Counted from the stretch's first letter, positions 1 to 11,370 are shown. The stretch: 64,000 nucleotides of DNA from Xiphydria camelus (GCA_963678675.1 OY783198.1:5337001-5401000), one strand, 5' to 3'. A program made the numbers and translations. Notes: generated from the sequence alone by a model not told the origin.

Positions 1-567
1 GGAGAGAAAAATAAAAAGAACACTCCCTCTCTTCTTCTCTCCAGGGAGATATTCTTCTCTACGCCGCCGGGAGAGAGAGGAATCCGCGCGCGCGGGCGAG
101 GCGCCGCGCGAGTGAGACGTCGAGAAAACGTGGAAAGACGCGTGGAAGCGTTATGAGGTAACAATTACATTGTCGGCTCTACGTGAACCGCGGCGCGGGT
201 GCGCGTATGTAAATACGCGTTGCGCGCGGTGCGCCCCGCCGCCGCATGGAATGGGGAGAGCGAGTCCGCGTGTCAGTGGGCAGGTGGGTAAGCACAACGG
301 CCGACCAAGCCACCCACACGCCCAACATTGTAGCCCGACCGTGTAGCGCGTCTCGACGGATGCCACACGGTGCGGCGTGTGTGAATGCGCGCCCGCGCGC
401 TGCAGTATACGCGCAAGGTGCGTATTCCTCTCTTCTTAATAAACGGGTAAGTATATAGGCGGGTGGATAGGATGGCTCTGTGAGCGTATATCTACAGGCG
501 GGAAGACGAGTGCCTCGCGCGCGTGGCATTGGGGAGGCTTCGCGAGGCGTCTGATGCGGTATCGCGC
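1..567. other. GC-rich spacer, no gene seen
   Basis: High CpG, purine-rich at the start and CGCG-rich after 80. Open frames here overlap on both strands and have arginine/alanine-heavy composition typical of GC-rich non-coding DNA. Confidence 0.5.
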
Positions 568-641
568 ACTGAGACAAAAAAAAAGATTAAAAATTATTCC
601 GTTGGAAGGATAATCTGAGTACGAAAGATAAAATAGATCTG
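568..641. repeat. Family A foldback, left arm only (A1)
   Basis: Starts CACTGAGACAAAA and shares the GGATAATCTGAGTACGAAAG block with the complete family A copies (for example 31961-32154). The element is cut at the GATC in mid arm, so the right arm is missing. Confidence 0.8.
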
Positions 642-683
642 TGGCGAAAAGATGCGGTCGGGAAGGCGTAAGGAGAGGAGATA

Positions 684-820
684 CACTGAGGGAAATAATT
701 GCTAGCGTCAAAAAAAATGTTTCTTAAATCAAGAACATAATATGGTCTTGCACATTTTTAAGAATGCTCTGCGTAGAAATTCTTTCTGCGCAAAAAATGA
801 ACAATTACTCGAGCTTATCA
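684..820. mobile_element. Family F MITE-like fragment (F1)
   Basis: Starts TA-CACTGAGGGAAATAATTGCTAG, then CTGCGCAAAAAATGAACAATTACTCGAG, both shared with the longer copy at 7593-8001. The right end is missing. Confidence 0.75.
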
Positions 821-1028
821 AATGACAACATATACAAAAATTAGGTTTACCCTAGTTATTGTAAGGTTTGCCCCATTTTATGTACGATGTGACTCGACCA
901 ACAGTCTAAAAAAAGCTAAGGTGTCCGATACCAGACGACCTTCCCCTATGCCTAGGTACACTTCCGCACGCCACGCGCTCGCCGAACTCGCAAATAAAAC
1001 CGCATTCTCCCCTTTTTTTTTTTGCAGA

Positions 1029-1449
1029 ATGCCTATAAACCAGAAAGTAATTATCGTGGGCTTTGAAGGAGTGGGAAGAACCTGTCTTCTCGAAAGAATA
1101 GGTTTTGATACGTTCAGTGAGGACTGTGTACCTACCACGCAGTCCCGTGAATATACCACAAATTTTGTCCTCAGAAATACAGAAGTACGTGGACATCGCG
1201 TCGTGCGAATGTGGCCCATAAACAATATATATTAACGCATTATCTGTTACAGGTGCAAACTAAATACCGGGATATCGGCGGTGCGAAAGAATATAACGAT
1301 AATCTCTCGCTTGCAATATTACCAACAAGTAAACACAGTGCTCATGTGCTTTGCTTTGAACCACGGTACTTCGGTAGAGCACCTACGCAATGTTTTATTC
1401 AAAGAGGTAAAAGCTACAATACCGGGTATCCCGATAATCCTCATGGCGG
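1029..1449 (+). pseudogene. Rho-family small GTPase copy, frameshifted and cut off
   Basis: Small GTPases of the Rho type switch on GTP binding to control actin and polarity; this copy is probably not functional. Exon 1029-1184 starts MPINQKVIIVGFEGVGRTCLL, a P-loop with Arg in place of the catalytic Lys, then PTT in the switch I position. A 68-base GT/AG intron (1185-1252) joins in phase to EVQTKYRDIGGAKEY, aligned with the Rho block LWDTAGQEDY but with DTAGQ changed to DIGGA. At about 1332 the frame shifts by one base, after which VNTVLMCFALNHGTSVEHLRN and EVKATIPGIPIIL match the Rho core. Similarity stops at about 1449, where a repeat shared with 49.6 kb begins. A T-rich run plus GCAG directly before the ATG could be another acceptor, so a 5' exon may exist. 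The NKXD and C-terminal CAAX parts are missing. Confidence 0.62.
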
Positions 1450-1684
1450 TGGGCCGATGCGACGGGTCGTTGCTAAGTGATTAAACGAGATTCTAAAAAG
1501 AAGACGTCGCTATAAGGGATGTAAACACATTTTTCGTGTGAGAAAATTAATTTCGTTGACGAGATCTATCTTGGAAGGGATATTCGAATCGTTAACGAAA
1601 GTGATCGACGAAATTTTACGTCCGTTAACGAAAAATATTTCGTCCACGAAAAGCATTTCCCACGCGTCAAGAACAGCACCCCTG
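1449..1684. mobile_element. Family S foldback, right half only (S1)
   Basis: About 235 bases nearly identical to 49588-49824, the central and right part of the complete S2 element, ending GTCAAGAACAGCACCCCTG. The left arm is absent; the repeat starts exactly where the Rho-like coding similarity ends. Confidence 0.85.
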
Positions 1685-2225
1685 AGCATGTTTCGCCAAG
1701 CAATCAGCTGTTCTCATGGCGACCACGTAAAACGCGCCATGCGCAGCTTATTATACTTTCGTACACCGGGACTTTCAAAAAATTATTATAAATTAACCGT
1801 GCATTTTGTCATGTAGGTTCTCGCATCAATTTTATAGTACATTTTCCCCGCTACAAATTGGTATCGTCATTTTTTTGATCAAGTAAATAATATAGGAGAA
1901 ATGAATGATTAATAGCCCAGTAGAACTAAATTTGTTTCTTCTATTAAGTAAAAAGTTTATTAGTGTCATGATAAAACCGGTACCAATCTATAGAAAAAAT
2001 GTCTCCTGAATGACATATAGAAATGGGTAATCTAAGAAATTGACGAGAAAGAATATAATTAATTAAAAACTATCTTTCAAAATCACTTATGCCAAGAAAT
2101 CGCGAAGCTATGTTTTTTCTGTAACTAATTTCATAAATAAAAATATCCCAATGTAGAGGAGAAAATTCTTTACAAATTTCAAGTCGGAACTTATAGTCTA
2201 TGATGCACCGTTTTTGTGTAATTAA
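1685..2225. other. AT-rich spacer
   Basis: No ORF with coding character, no inverted ends seen. Confidence 0.5.
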
Positions 2226-2454
2226 TTAAAAGATGTGGTCGGCATCTAATCGGCGGAGCGTTTCGTCCCGGAGTCGGCCTGTGGACTCGTCAGTAAGGCT
2301 AGGCCGACTCCTGCCTTGGACGACGCTCCGTGAGTGAAGTAACTTGCCCGTTGTTGGACCACTGACGAGAAGCCGAGAGCCGTGGGCCGGGAGCCGCGAG
2401 TCGAGGCTCGGCGCCATCTGGCGACAGGCCGCCGTAGCGTGACGGGTTGCCACA
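2226..2454. other. GC-rich block abutting a truncated repeat
   Basis: About 230 bases of much higher GC than both flanks. It takes the place of the missing left arm of family A copy A2. Overlapping open frames on the minus strand are not convincing protein. Confidence 0.4.
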
Positions 2455-2585
2455 CAGATCAAAAATTATCCTGAGGAAGGTTAAATTTTAAACCCCGGAA
2501 GGATAATTTTTGATCTATTTTACCTTTCGTACTCAGATTATCCTTCTAACGGAATAATTTTTAATCTTTTTTTTTTCTCAGCGTG
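2455..2585. mobile_element. Family A foldback, right part (A2)
   Basis: AGATCAAAAATTATCC centre, then CTTTCGTACTCAGATTATCC and a TTTTTTCTCAGCGTG end. The left arm is lost. Confidence 0.82.
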
Positions 2586-2647
2586 CGTCGTATTCGACTG
2601 GTATTGTCGACGATTCGACTTTGAGTAAAAATTCATTTCGGGTAAAG

Positions 2648-2912
2648 GTGCACTGTGAGAAAGAATTAATTAGATCTACTGAGAATTACTTGCAGGGTCC
2701 TAAGTAGGTAATTATTTATTCACATCGATTTGATTTTTTTTTTCATATCAGTAAAATATTTCTTCCTGTCAATCGCACAGCCTTCCACGTGATCGTAAGG
2801 AAGAGATATCTGATTGATGTATTAAAATGTTTCATTGATATGAATTGATAATTACTTACGACCCCATGAATAATTTTCAACGGATTCAACTAATTCTTCT
2901 TTTCTATGTAGA
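2648..2912. mobile_element. Family Q MITE-like element (Q1)
   Basis: Left end CACTGTGAGAAAGAATTAAT with AGATCTACTG; right end AACGGATTCAACTAATTCTT and TCTATGTA are the inverted partner. Same arrangement at 11441-11663. Confidence 0.7.
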
Positions 2913-2934
2913 ATCGACGCTTCTGTGCTGAAGA

Positions 2935-3085
2935 GAAAGTTCAGAATCGATTATCTTGAAATCGGTTGCGGATACCGAAGAAAAGTTTCAATGAAGAAAG
3001 TTAATCTATATTTTTACTGTAAGAAAGCAACTTTAAATCTTTCGCATATTTCCACTGCGTTTCGAGATAATCACTTGCAAAGTTA
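2935..3085. repeat. Family R repeat (R1)
   Basis: ATCGATTATCTTGAAATCGG ... CTGCGTTTCGAGATAA is shared with 11225-11370. It lies right of Q1 here but left of Q2 at the second locus, so the two repeats travel in the same neighbourhood in different order. Confidence 0.7.
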
Positions 3086-3107
3086 AATGGAAACTGTGTG
3101 CGGAGAA

Positions 3108-3330
3108 GAATAATTAGGTTAAAATATCGAAACGCGTCGTTTGACGCGTTCAGTTATTCAAACCTAAATACTGGTCAGTCGAATCAAATATTTAGTAATT
3201 TTGACAAAATGTCAAATTATTCCAATCAAAAAGTGGTCAGTCTAACCGAACAGATGGAAGATTCATATTTAACCGAACATTTTAGTCATCGTTCCCAAGA
3301 TTTTGATGAAATTGTATATAGGCCCACAGG
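3108..3330. mobile_element. Family D MITE-like element (D1)
   Basis: AATTAGGTTAAAATATCGAA, AATACTGGTCAGTCGAATCA and AAAAAGTGGTCAGTCTAACC blocks shared with 18071, 23882 and 30889. The ends have decayed. Confidence 0.7.
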
Positions 3331-4987
3331 GCAGAATTTTGGACAGTGTAGGTACAGATTCCGATGTGCGACGAAAGCTTTACACGATCGCGGTAGAATT
3401 TCGAGTCGGACTCGCGCGATTAGAAAAAAACCTCTACAACGATATCGATCCGCCGTATAAACGATAAAACGAAGAGGAAACGAAACGCGATTGTGGCCTG
3501 AATTAGCGTCGACTTAGAAATGCAAAACGATGCCGTCCCGGCGCAGGCCACAATAGCGATTTACGTTGAGCCGAGCGATTCCTATGTATCGCCACGTTCG
3601 GATCGTCCGGCCTCGATTACCGCGTTGCGTTTCCGCGTACGCGCTTCGACTGCGTAGGTGTGTCTCAAAGTGCGCGGCGCTGCGCCAAGCTATACGAGCC
3701 CGGTACCACCGCTGCAGGCGCGCGCGTTCGGTGAATCCCTACGGCAGGTGGCTGCGCACCAATATCGTACATCGCACATGTCCGTCGACGCATTTTTACG
3801 GGGTATATGGGTCGAAATTAGCATGGCGCGCCGTTAATTACGAAAGGTTCTCCGCCGACGAAGCTGCGGAGTGTAACGATTCGTGCGCGAGCAACTAAAC
3901 CGACGCCGGGGGTACCGCGTGCGCGTCTCTCCGATTACTCTTCGCTCTGGACTCTCTAAATATCTACGCGTACCTATATGCGTGATAAGTACAGCGATAC
4001 GAACACCGCGGATTCGATCGGTGGCCGTTTTCGCTTCGTCGCTTCCGAATTCGGTGTTCTCGCAAAAAAAAAAATATTCACATTTTTACATTCTATTTGT
4101 AATCCGTACACATGTCAAATATCGCACGAAACAGAAAATATCCGAGAAAATAATTACCTATATTCGCGTTGAGTTATAAGCGCGTTTCTCTGTACGACTT
4201 TGCGCACAAAGTGACCAAGGCGATGATATCGAGATTATTTCGAATTGCAATATTTCGAGCAACTGAAGGTGCGATGATCCTTCGGTAGAATATGACGTCA
4301 CGACGGCATTGAAATGCAAGAGAGACGCACTTACATCGAGCTACGAATGCGAGAGAGACGGACTTACGATACGACTTCGGAAATGTATTTTAACACACCT
4401 ATATACCAGTGAATGCACTTTGCGATTACGAATGCAAACGAAGCTACGAATAACGAGTCTGTCATAACGCTCGAAATTCTCACGAGCCGCGACCATTTGA
4501 TATCCGCGCGAAACCCGCGATTTAATCTGGAAGAGATACGCGAAAGCCCGACCATAGAAGGGGGGAGAGAGAGAGAGAGAGGAGAGCCATCTTAGACAGG
4601 AATCCACGTGGTAAAAAAAATCAGCAGCCTCTGAAAAACAACCGAAACGACGCTTAGTCGCGTCGGACGGCGGGGAAGGAACACGCCGGAATCGTGTTCG
4701 GGGCTGCGCGGCGGACAGGGGGCGCGAGAACGGGACAAAAGAGAATCCCACGGGAGAGAGAATCTAATCGAGGACGCCATTTTGTTTCTGCCTACCGGAG
4801 CAGTAGTTGATATATGATCCCATTGGCTACCAAGCTGTTCGGTTCCCAGCTCTGTACCGGGCAGCGGCAGCAGCCCGAGCTCGACCTCAACCTCGTGGTT
4901 GCCGAGCTGGTCGCTCCGTTGCTCGGGCAATTAAAATTCTTTCCTCCCGCCGTGGTTGCTCCCGCTCCTCCTTCTCCACCTCCGCCT
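3331..4987. other. Spacer without a supported gene
   Basis: Mixed GC, with a short (GA)n run near 4566-4584. The several 60-140 codon frames overlap on both strands, have no recognisable domain, and are rejected. Confidence 0.45.
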
Positions 4988-5105
4988 CTTTTTCTTCTTC
5001 TTCTTCTTCATCTTCTTCTTCGTCTTCTTCTTCGTCTTCCTCTTCGTCTTCCTCTTCGTCTTCTTCTTCGTCTTCTTGTTTCTCCACCGCTCCTTCTTCT
5101 TCTTC
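4988..5105. repeat. TTC/TCG-rich trinucleotide tract
   Basis: Imperfect (TTC)n mixed with GTC and CTC units for about 118 bases. It creates poly-Ser, poly-Leu, poly-Phe and poly-Glu shadow frames on the two strands. Confidence 0.9.
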
Positions 5106-5566
5106 CCCATCTGTACGCCTCCGCTCCGTCTTCTCGCACCCCGCGCTTCGCGTCCGACGAGCTACACTCTCCCGCGCGCTGCACCTGTAGAAGTGGGTTC
5201 GACGCGCGGGCGCCGCGAGTCGCGTGGAAATCGAAACACGCACTGTAGGTACCTACTCTTCCCCTCGAGCCTCGACTCTCTCCTCCAACCCTTTCTCATG
5301 TCTCCTTCCAGCACGGGGCAGCGCCTTTTAAATATTCCCGGAGTCGCGCGAGTATAGTGAATTACCCCGAGCAGGTGACACCGAGCGCGCGTTATCGCAT
5401 GCCCCGCGCACAGCTGTTTTTCACGCCACCTTATTAACCGCTCTTACGCGACAAACAATGTAGGCGTCGTCCGCGCGCGTTATTTCTGCCGCGGGACGTC
5501 GAGTGCGCGGTCGGGATTTATGGGTTTGCTATTTCGAGGAGTCGAGCGAGTAACGTTCGGATGTGC
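5106..5566. other. GC-rich spacer
   Basis: Nothing recognised. Confidence 0.45.
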
Positions 5567-5700
5567 GATAAAAAAATGGTGCAAATTATTAACACCATTT
5601 CACCGGTGTGGAACTATATGCATCACATCCGGTGTCATTCAGTCTTATGCCATTGTTATCTAATACCAAAAATAGTCCATATCGCAGAATTGTTTACAGA
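5567..5700. mobile_element. Family N short MITE-like element (N1)
   Basis: Starts near TAAAAAAATGGTGCAAATTA and ends CGCAGAATTGTTTACA; reverse-orientation relative of 7651-7806 and related to 20350 and 22029 (TGGTGTTAAAAATTAACACC core, CATCAGATGTGGT block). Confidence 0.65.
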
Positions 5701-5727
5701 GAGTGCAGGAATTACATCTGCGGAATG

Positions 5728-5975
5728 TCACACGGAGAAAAGTTTATCGTGACCATTCTCACAATTCACATGCGGTAAGATTGAATTATTGCGGCGTATG
5801 ACGTTCAGTACCACAGATAAATGTCGATATTTGCTAAAAGTATTGCACACATTTGCTCTATTTGGAGTAAATATCGACATAATTGCGGTACTGTGCGAAC
5901 GTATGTGTGCCGCAATAATTCAATCTTACAGCATGAATTGTGAGAATGGCTACCACGAACTCTTTTTTCCACGCG
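5728..5975. mobile_element. Family H foldback (H1)
   Basis: Arms: GAGAAAAGTTTATCGTGACC ... AAGATTGAATTATTGCGGC against GCCGCAATAATTCAATCTTA ... GGCTACCACGAACTCTTTTT. The arms also contain an inverted AAATGTCGATATTTG pair. Same family at 42845-43280 and 47032-47140. Confidence 0.85.
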
Positions 5976-6529
5976 CATCGATAAACGAGGAACATTTGCG
6001 GACTTCTCTTCCAGTTTCTTCCACGTGGACATTCGTCGCTTCGTTTTGCCTTGAAACACTCGTCCCATTCTTGACGATTTCTACACGTCGTCCAATTCGT
6101 GTCATACGAATACGCGAATGAAGAAATGGAAATGTAGAATTCCAACCTCTCGACGCGTGACGCTCGAAAACAAATCGCCACCTCGCGCTCGACCGGCGTG
6201 TCGCGTTCCACAAATGCCCTCTGGCGTGCGCGCGAGCCTCTCTCCCGATACCCAGCGATCACGAAGCTACATTGTATAAAACGCTCGCGGCGCGCGACCG
6301 TCTCCTCTCGCATTCCCGAAGTCATCGCCCGGAGACGGATGACTCTTTGCGCTCGACGACAAATTGTCTCCCGAATCGTCCTCCTCCGCGTGTCTCGTTT
6401 TTCTCCTTTTCCCTCCGAAACACTTTCACGCGCGCTGCACCTGCGCGCGTCAAACTCGTCCGACGACGACGTCGCGCAACGACGATCAATATTCTACATA
6501 CTAAACGGTACGCATTCGAAACACCTGAC
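5976..6529. other. Spacer, GC-rich second half
   Basis: No supported gene. Confidence 0.45.
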
Positions 6530-6775
6530 AGAAAAGTTTTATATATAATATTTTGTATATATAATCCGTATGTGGATTTGGTCGTATATGGATCATGTGT
6601 GATTTCTATATTAAACCATGTACAAACTATATAATTACATTATGCAAACATTCAAAAATCTGTACATAGCCTTTATATGATTAATACAGAAATCACATAT
6701 AATCCATATATGACCAAATCCACACATATGCGAGTTATATACAAAATATATATTATGTACAGGACTTCCCCGCCT
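6530..6775. mobile_element. Foldback element W
   Basis: AT-rich inverted repeat: ATATTTTGTATATATAATCC ... GGATTTGGTCGTATATGGAT against ATCCATATATGACCAAATCC ... ATACAAAATATATATTATG. Arms near 100 bases around a short centre. Single copy in the window. Confidence 0.75.
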
Positions 6776-7592
6776 GGGACCACCGCCGTATGGTGTCCAC
6801 AAGAGTGGAAGCCTGACAAACGCTGGAAGAGAAAGAGAGGGACAAAGAGGAGTCTACTAATTTTGAACAAGCCCTATTCCCGCGAGCTCTCTCCTCCCCG
6901 CTTCCTCCTCCTCCTCCACCACCTCCTCCTCTCTTGTTTCTTTTTTTCCCCCCCTTCGACGATGCACGGGGCTGCCGCTCCGTAATATGTGAGCGCTATA
7001 TACCGCGTGCTCTCCACGCTCGCTCGCGCAAGGCTTGTCGGCCGTATGGGATACGGCGCGGGTACCGACCTATGTTACGGCTAAGCGTGTATGCATGTTC
7101 GGTGCATAAATAAGGAGCACAGCTCGGGAGGCATTAAATCACGCGCGCGGGGATCGCGTGTGTGTAGTTAAGGTCCCGTCTCGACTCGGGATTACCTACG
7201 TTCGCGTTTGCGCTTGCGTTCGCGTCGGTCCCGCGCACCCCGTCGAGCCAATATTCCCTCGCATCAACCGCGCGCGCGGCCTTACTACCTCTCTTCTCGA
7301 GTAGTCGCGCGCGCGCGCGAGATTACGACTCTTCGGGAGTCGAAGCGGCCGGGGAGGAGAGGAGGACGCGCGTCGCACCCCGAGAAACGGCCCGAAACGG
7401 ATGGACGATGGTTTTTGCTCCCTTCGCCCGCGCGATTATATCGTTGCTCCCCCTTTTCTGGTGGATCTACGATTGATCGCGCGTTATTTTGGGGAGGACG
7501 ATTTTGGACGAAGAAGATTTGTAGATTGCGGAAGAATAAGAATCGAATGGAAATTTGGAGCAGTTTTCGTATGATCGAACCATCTACACTGA
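6776..7592. other. GC-rich spacer with CT-rich patch
   Basis: CTCCTCCTCC run near 6900-6935 and a (CG)n run near 7305. No supported gene. Confidence 0.45.
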
Positions 7593-8001
7593 GAAAAATA
7601 ATTGCTAGTGTCAAAAAAAGGTTTCTTCAATTAAGATCACACGATCTTACAATGTAAACAATTCTGCTGCGTGGACCTATATAGACCATTTTTTATATTA
7701 AATAACAATGGAATAAGACTGAACGACACTAAATGTGGTGGTACATGCGTATAGGTCCACATCGATGGAATGGTGTTAAAAATTAACACCACTTTTTTAC
7801 CGTGTACAAATTTTCGAGAACACAAATTGAAGAATAATACCGTTGTGGGACGAGAAATTTTTTTCTGCGCAAAAAAAAACAATTACTCGAGCCTTCCCAA
7901 TATTTTGTGCATGAAGAAAACCGTGGCTCGATTCTGAATTTGTATCACGGTTTTGATTGAAGAAAACATTTTTTTTGGCATCAGCAATTATTTTTCTCAG
8001 T
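7593..8001. mobile_element. Family F MITE-like element with nested insertion (F2)
   Basis: Ends CACTGAGAAAAATAATTGCT and AGCAATTATTTTTCTCAGT form the inverted repeat, with GTTTCTTCAATTAAGA paired to TTGATTGAAGAAAAC inside. The element is interrupted by family N at 7651-7806. Confidence 0.85.
7651..7806. mobile_element. Family N element nested in F2 (N2)
   Basis: From AATGTAAACAATTCTGCTGC to AACACCACTTTTTTACCGTG; the outer family F sequence resumes on both sides. Confidence 0.72.
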
Positions 8002-8811
8002 TTACACGGGAGATAACGATATGATCAACGTAGGTTAAGACAAGACAATAAATCTGAATCAATTATTTGAGCTGATTCAGTAGATTTCATTAACACAGCT
8101 GTCTATAAGTATCCACCAAAATTAATTAAACGTCCCCAAAGTAAACACGCAGAAAATACGGAATACGGAAGTAAAAGAATCTCGGCGATTCCTCTTATCG
8201 AGGATCAAAAAAAAAAAGAGTCGCGAACGAGTCTATCGATCTTTCTCTCTCTGCCGTAATAAACTAAATAAACTCTCGCCGCGCGAGTAGGTTCGACGCT
8301 CCCTCGCGCAATCGTCGCAATATATGCCGATAATCGCGGAGTCATTGTACGCCCGGTGCGTGCGTGTACGTACACGGGTGTTGCGTGTCGCGCGAGGCGT
8401 GTACGCGTGTACAGCTGCGCGCGTCGACGTAACACCCGACACGTGTTGACGGATCGCGATTTCATCACCGCTCCGTGCGTGTTTGTGCGTAAAATCCACG
8501 CTGCGTACGCACACCTACGCACGACGTCTACGATTCGTCCGATCACGATAAATTCTACGGGCGCATTTCTGCAACCGCGACTTCCTTTTCGCCTCGCCGA
8601 CAATATACGCGTGTATACTCTCATTATGCGCTCTCGTTGGATATGCAGCGTTAATTGCCTGAAGTTTAAATTAACGCAGTACCGAACGTTTCTAACGAGC
8701 ATGATTGTGCGTAGGATTTAATGCGATCTTATTAAACTCGACGGGCGATTATACGCACTCGTTAAGAGTTGCCGAGGGCGAAAGGAATTCAATTTCTAGC
8801 TGAGATTCTCA
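8002..8811. other. Spacer, moderately GC-rich
   Basis: Frames on both strands across 8205-8721 are mirror images with Arg-rich composition and no domain. Confidence 0.45.
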
Positions 8812-9039
8812 TACTGAGAAACAAATTTACTTGATCGAAATAAACGTGTCTTTGGATAGTCCCAAGAGCGTGTTTATTCGATTTAAGTGAATATCGGTTG
8901 GATGCAAATATTAGATTATTGAATTAACTAGACGCGGTATTTGAATCAAATCGATATTCATTTAAATCGAATAAATACGCTCTTGGGACTATCCAAAGGC
9001 TGCAGGTTGATTTTGATCGAGTACATTTTTTTCTCGGTG
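8812..9039. mobile_element. Family B foldback (B1)
   Basis: TACTGAGAAACAAATTTACT and CTTGATCGAAATAAACGTG at left, AATAAATACGCTCTTGGGAC and TTTTTTTCTCGGTG at right; the arms pair over most of their length. Confidence 0.87.
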
Positions 9040-9289
9040 TATCGGTGTGGCCGGCATCTGTATTAATAATGTCGATCGATAGTTGGTTATTTATCGATAT
9101 AGATACTGGATATGTATTTCGCGTTATTCGCATTTAAATTAACCGGTATCAGCGGAGAATCCGCAACAGCTGCAGATCTGTAACGGATCTGTAACCCGCC
9201 AGCTCGATACGGTATTGCCATAGGTACTGATAAAAAAGTGTAGCTGAGACTCCTTTAATTGACTCGAATGATACTTTTGTCGGTAAAAG

Positions 9290-9482
9290 ACAGGTCCAAT
9301 AACAGAGTAAAAATATTTGCTGGGATGGCAGACATTTTTATCGAAAAAAGTTCACTGCGATTAGGTATAGTTACATTTCGCATTATTGGACAAATCTTTT
9401 GCCGCCATAGATAATATTTATGTCACGACAGTAAAAAATTCCCAGCAAAACCTAGGACTAGAAAATAATTTTTTCCGTGCAG
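9290..9482. mobile_element. Family G repeat (G1)
   Basis: Shares GATAATATTTATGTCACGA and the end TTTTTTCCGTGCA with 30596-30860 and 41866-42027; ends not clearly defined. Confidence 0.65.
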
Positions 9483-9515
9483 ATTGCATTTCTGTTATCA
9501 GGGTCGAGCGGCGAA

Positions 9516-9555
9516 AGAAGACGCAGAAGAAGAAGAAGAAGAAGAAGAAGAAGAG
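9516..9555. repeat. (GAA)n microsatellite
   Basis: About 13 GAA units on the plus strand. Confidence 0.9.
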
Positions 9556-9785
9556 AGGCAGAGGGCACTCGTTCGCCCTCTCGGTACCCGAAAACCCTCC
9601 CGTAATCTATCACGGGCAAAGAGTCGAGCAAGAAGCGAAGTTAGGAATGTTAATGTGGTGCAGTCAGTGGGCAGCAGTGCGCATGCGCCACCCCCCGCGG
9701 AGCCAATCACCGCCCGAGAAATGGTAGCTGCGGCCGAGTCAGCTTCTCAAGTCCGAAGAAGCTCGCGCGCGGTAATCGGCGAAGG

Positions 9786-9821
9786 AAGAGGAGGAGGAGG
9801 AGGAGGAGAAGGAGGAGGAGA
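9786..9821. repeat. (GGA)n microsatellite
   Basis: Near-perfect GGA/GAG run. Confidence 0.9.
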
Positions 9822-9920
9822 GGCGCGACGGACGCGAAGGAAGAAACCGAGAAGGAAGGGAACAAGGAGTCGAAGACTCTCCACGAAGAAACCGAGAGTT
9901 CCTCTCCCTCAAAAGAGAGG

Positions 9921-10262
9921 AGAAGAAGACGAAGAAGAAGCGTTTATTTTGCTCTAGGGCAAGCCCTCTAAGAGCACACAAGAAAGTACATTTTAAAGTA
10001 AATAACTAACAATAAGTAAGTCATAATAACATAAGTAACAATAAGTAAATAAGTAAGGTACAAAAGTAAAGTCAATAACTAAGTAAGTAACTAAAATGCT
10101 AACTATATAACGGTAAGAATAAAAAATAAGAAATAAACAAATATAAGAATAAACAAATATAAGAAATAAACAAATATAAGAAATAACAATGATAACGCGA
10201 GTAAATGTGTAACAAGTAGGTAAATAAGTCTAACAGTAACAAGTAAGTAAACGTTGGACAAA
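9921..10262 (-). mobile_element. 3' tail of a non-LTR retrotransposon
   Basis: Read on the minus strand: TTA/CTT-rich tandem DNA, then CTTAGAGGGCTTGCCCTAGA, AATAAACGC and a (CTT)n tail. The same order appears at 21550-21712 (minus) and 28690-29187 (plus). An AATAAA followed by a short simple repeat is typical of 5'-truncated LINE copies. No reverse transcriptase is present and the clade cannot be named. Confidence 0.65.
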
Positions 10263-10279
10263 TAAAAACATCAGCAAAG

Positions 10280-10340
10280 AGAGAAGGAGAAGAAGAAGAA
10301 GAAGAAGAAGAAGAAGCTTTATTAGAGAGAGAGAGAGAGT
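10280..10340 (-). mobile_element. Second (GAA)n-tailed retrotransposon end plus (GA)n
   Basis: (AAG)n followed by CTTTATTAGAGAGAGAG: on the minus strand this again reads AATAAAG-(CTT)n, abutting the tail at 9921-10262. Confidence 0.5.
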
Positions 10341-11224
10341 GTACAGCGCGCGCGAGAGGGTTACGCGAAATAAGGTAAGGGAAGAGGCTGATTGCCTCCG
10401 GACCGCGTAAATCTTGTCGGTGGAAATTGTCGGCCGACCTTCAGTTTGTTCGGCGATTACGTCCTGCGGTGAACGCGTTCGCCGGTAGCCGCTCGAGGCA
10501 CCTCCCTCCGGGGCCTCCTACCAATACGTCCCCCACCCCCTCGCGCCGCTTCGAGCGCGAGATTAACGAGCCCGGCCGTACTTGGGATTTTTAATTCCGA
10601 AGTCCCCCCCAGTGCAAATAAGTACCGCCATCCGTCTTGCCCGCCAATTACACCGAGCGGAGACGCGCGTCCGTCGCCGCGCGGTGTCTCCGAGTTCGAT
10701 TCGATCGGACGCTCAGGTATACTCTCGACGCGTAGTGATGGATAAGCCGTCGCCGCGTGCGCGCTCCGCAATGAAGACGGTAAACTTGATATGTATAGAG
10801 CGAGTTGAGTTTTTCCGAGGGAAGGAAACAACGTTTGCTGCTGCACTCGTTGCTCGAAGCGGATGGAGAAATGTAAGAGTCGATGGATAACGAGGGATTT
10901 GATGGATGGAGATTGTTTTTGACAGGCTTGATTTGTTGCTGGATACCGAAGAATTGTATGGATAGAAATAAGTTCGGTGCATTTAGCTCTAAAGTCAGGT
11001 TGGAAATGGCGAACCTCGCGATGTGGTTGTTTCAATACTTATATCAGAAACAAATGCGTAGATTTGAAGTAACAAATTGGAGATCGAAACGCGAGGCAAT
11101 ATTTATATCGCACGACCGTATTGCGAGATTCGCTGTATTCAACCTCGTTGTGGTTAGGAACAACAAAGTTTTATATCAATGTAGGGTAAAAGTGGGATAG
11201 CCGCTCCGATTGAACGGCAGGCTT
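10341..11224. other. Spacer with a long shadow frame
   Basis: A 192-codon minus-strand frame (10457-11035) has no domain, a GC-biased Arg/Pro-rich end and stops on no repeat border; I do not support it as a gene. Confidence 0.4.
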
Positions 11225-11370
11225 AAGATCGATTATCTTGAAATCGGTTATAGGTGTCGAAGGAAAGTTCAAATAAAAAATATTTATCTGTATTTTGCCT
11301 ATAAAGAAGTTACTTTGTATTTTTCACGTATCTGTACTGCGTTTCGAGATAACCGCGTTGAAAGTTAATC
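11225..11370. repeat. Family R repeat (R2)
   Basis: ATCGATTATCTTGAAATCGG ... CTGCGTTTCGAGATAACC, matching 2935-3085. Confidence 0.72.

Noticed and set aside
4807..5357. Overlapping Ser-, Leu-, Phe- and Glu-rich frames
   Set aside because: All are readings of the TTC/TCG tract at 4988-5105.
10457..11035. 192-codon minus-strand frame
   Set aside because: No recognisable domain, biased composition toward the 3' part, no splice or promoter context.
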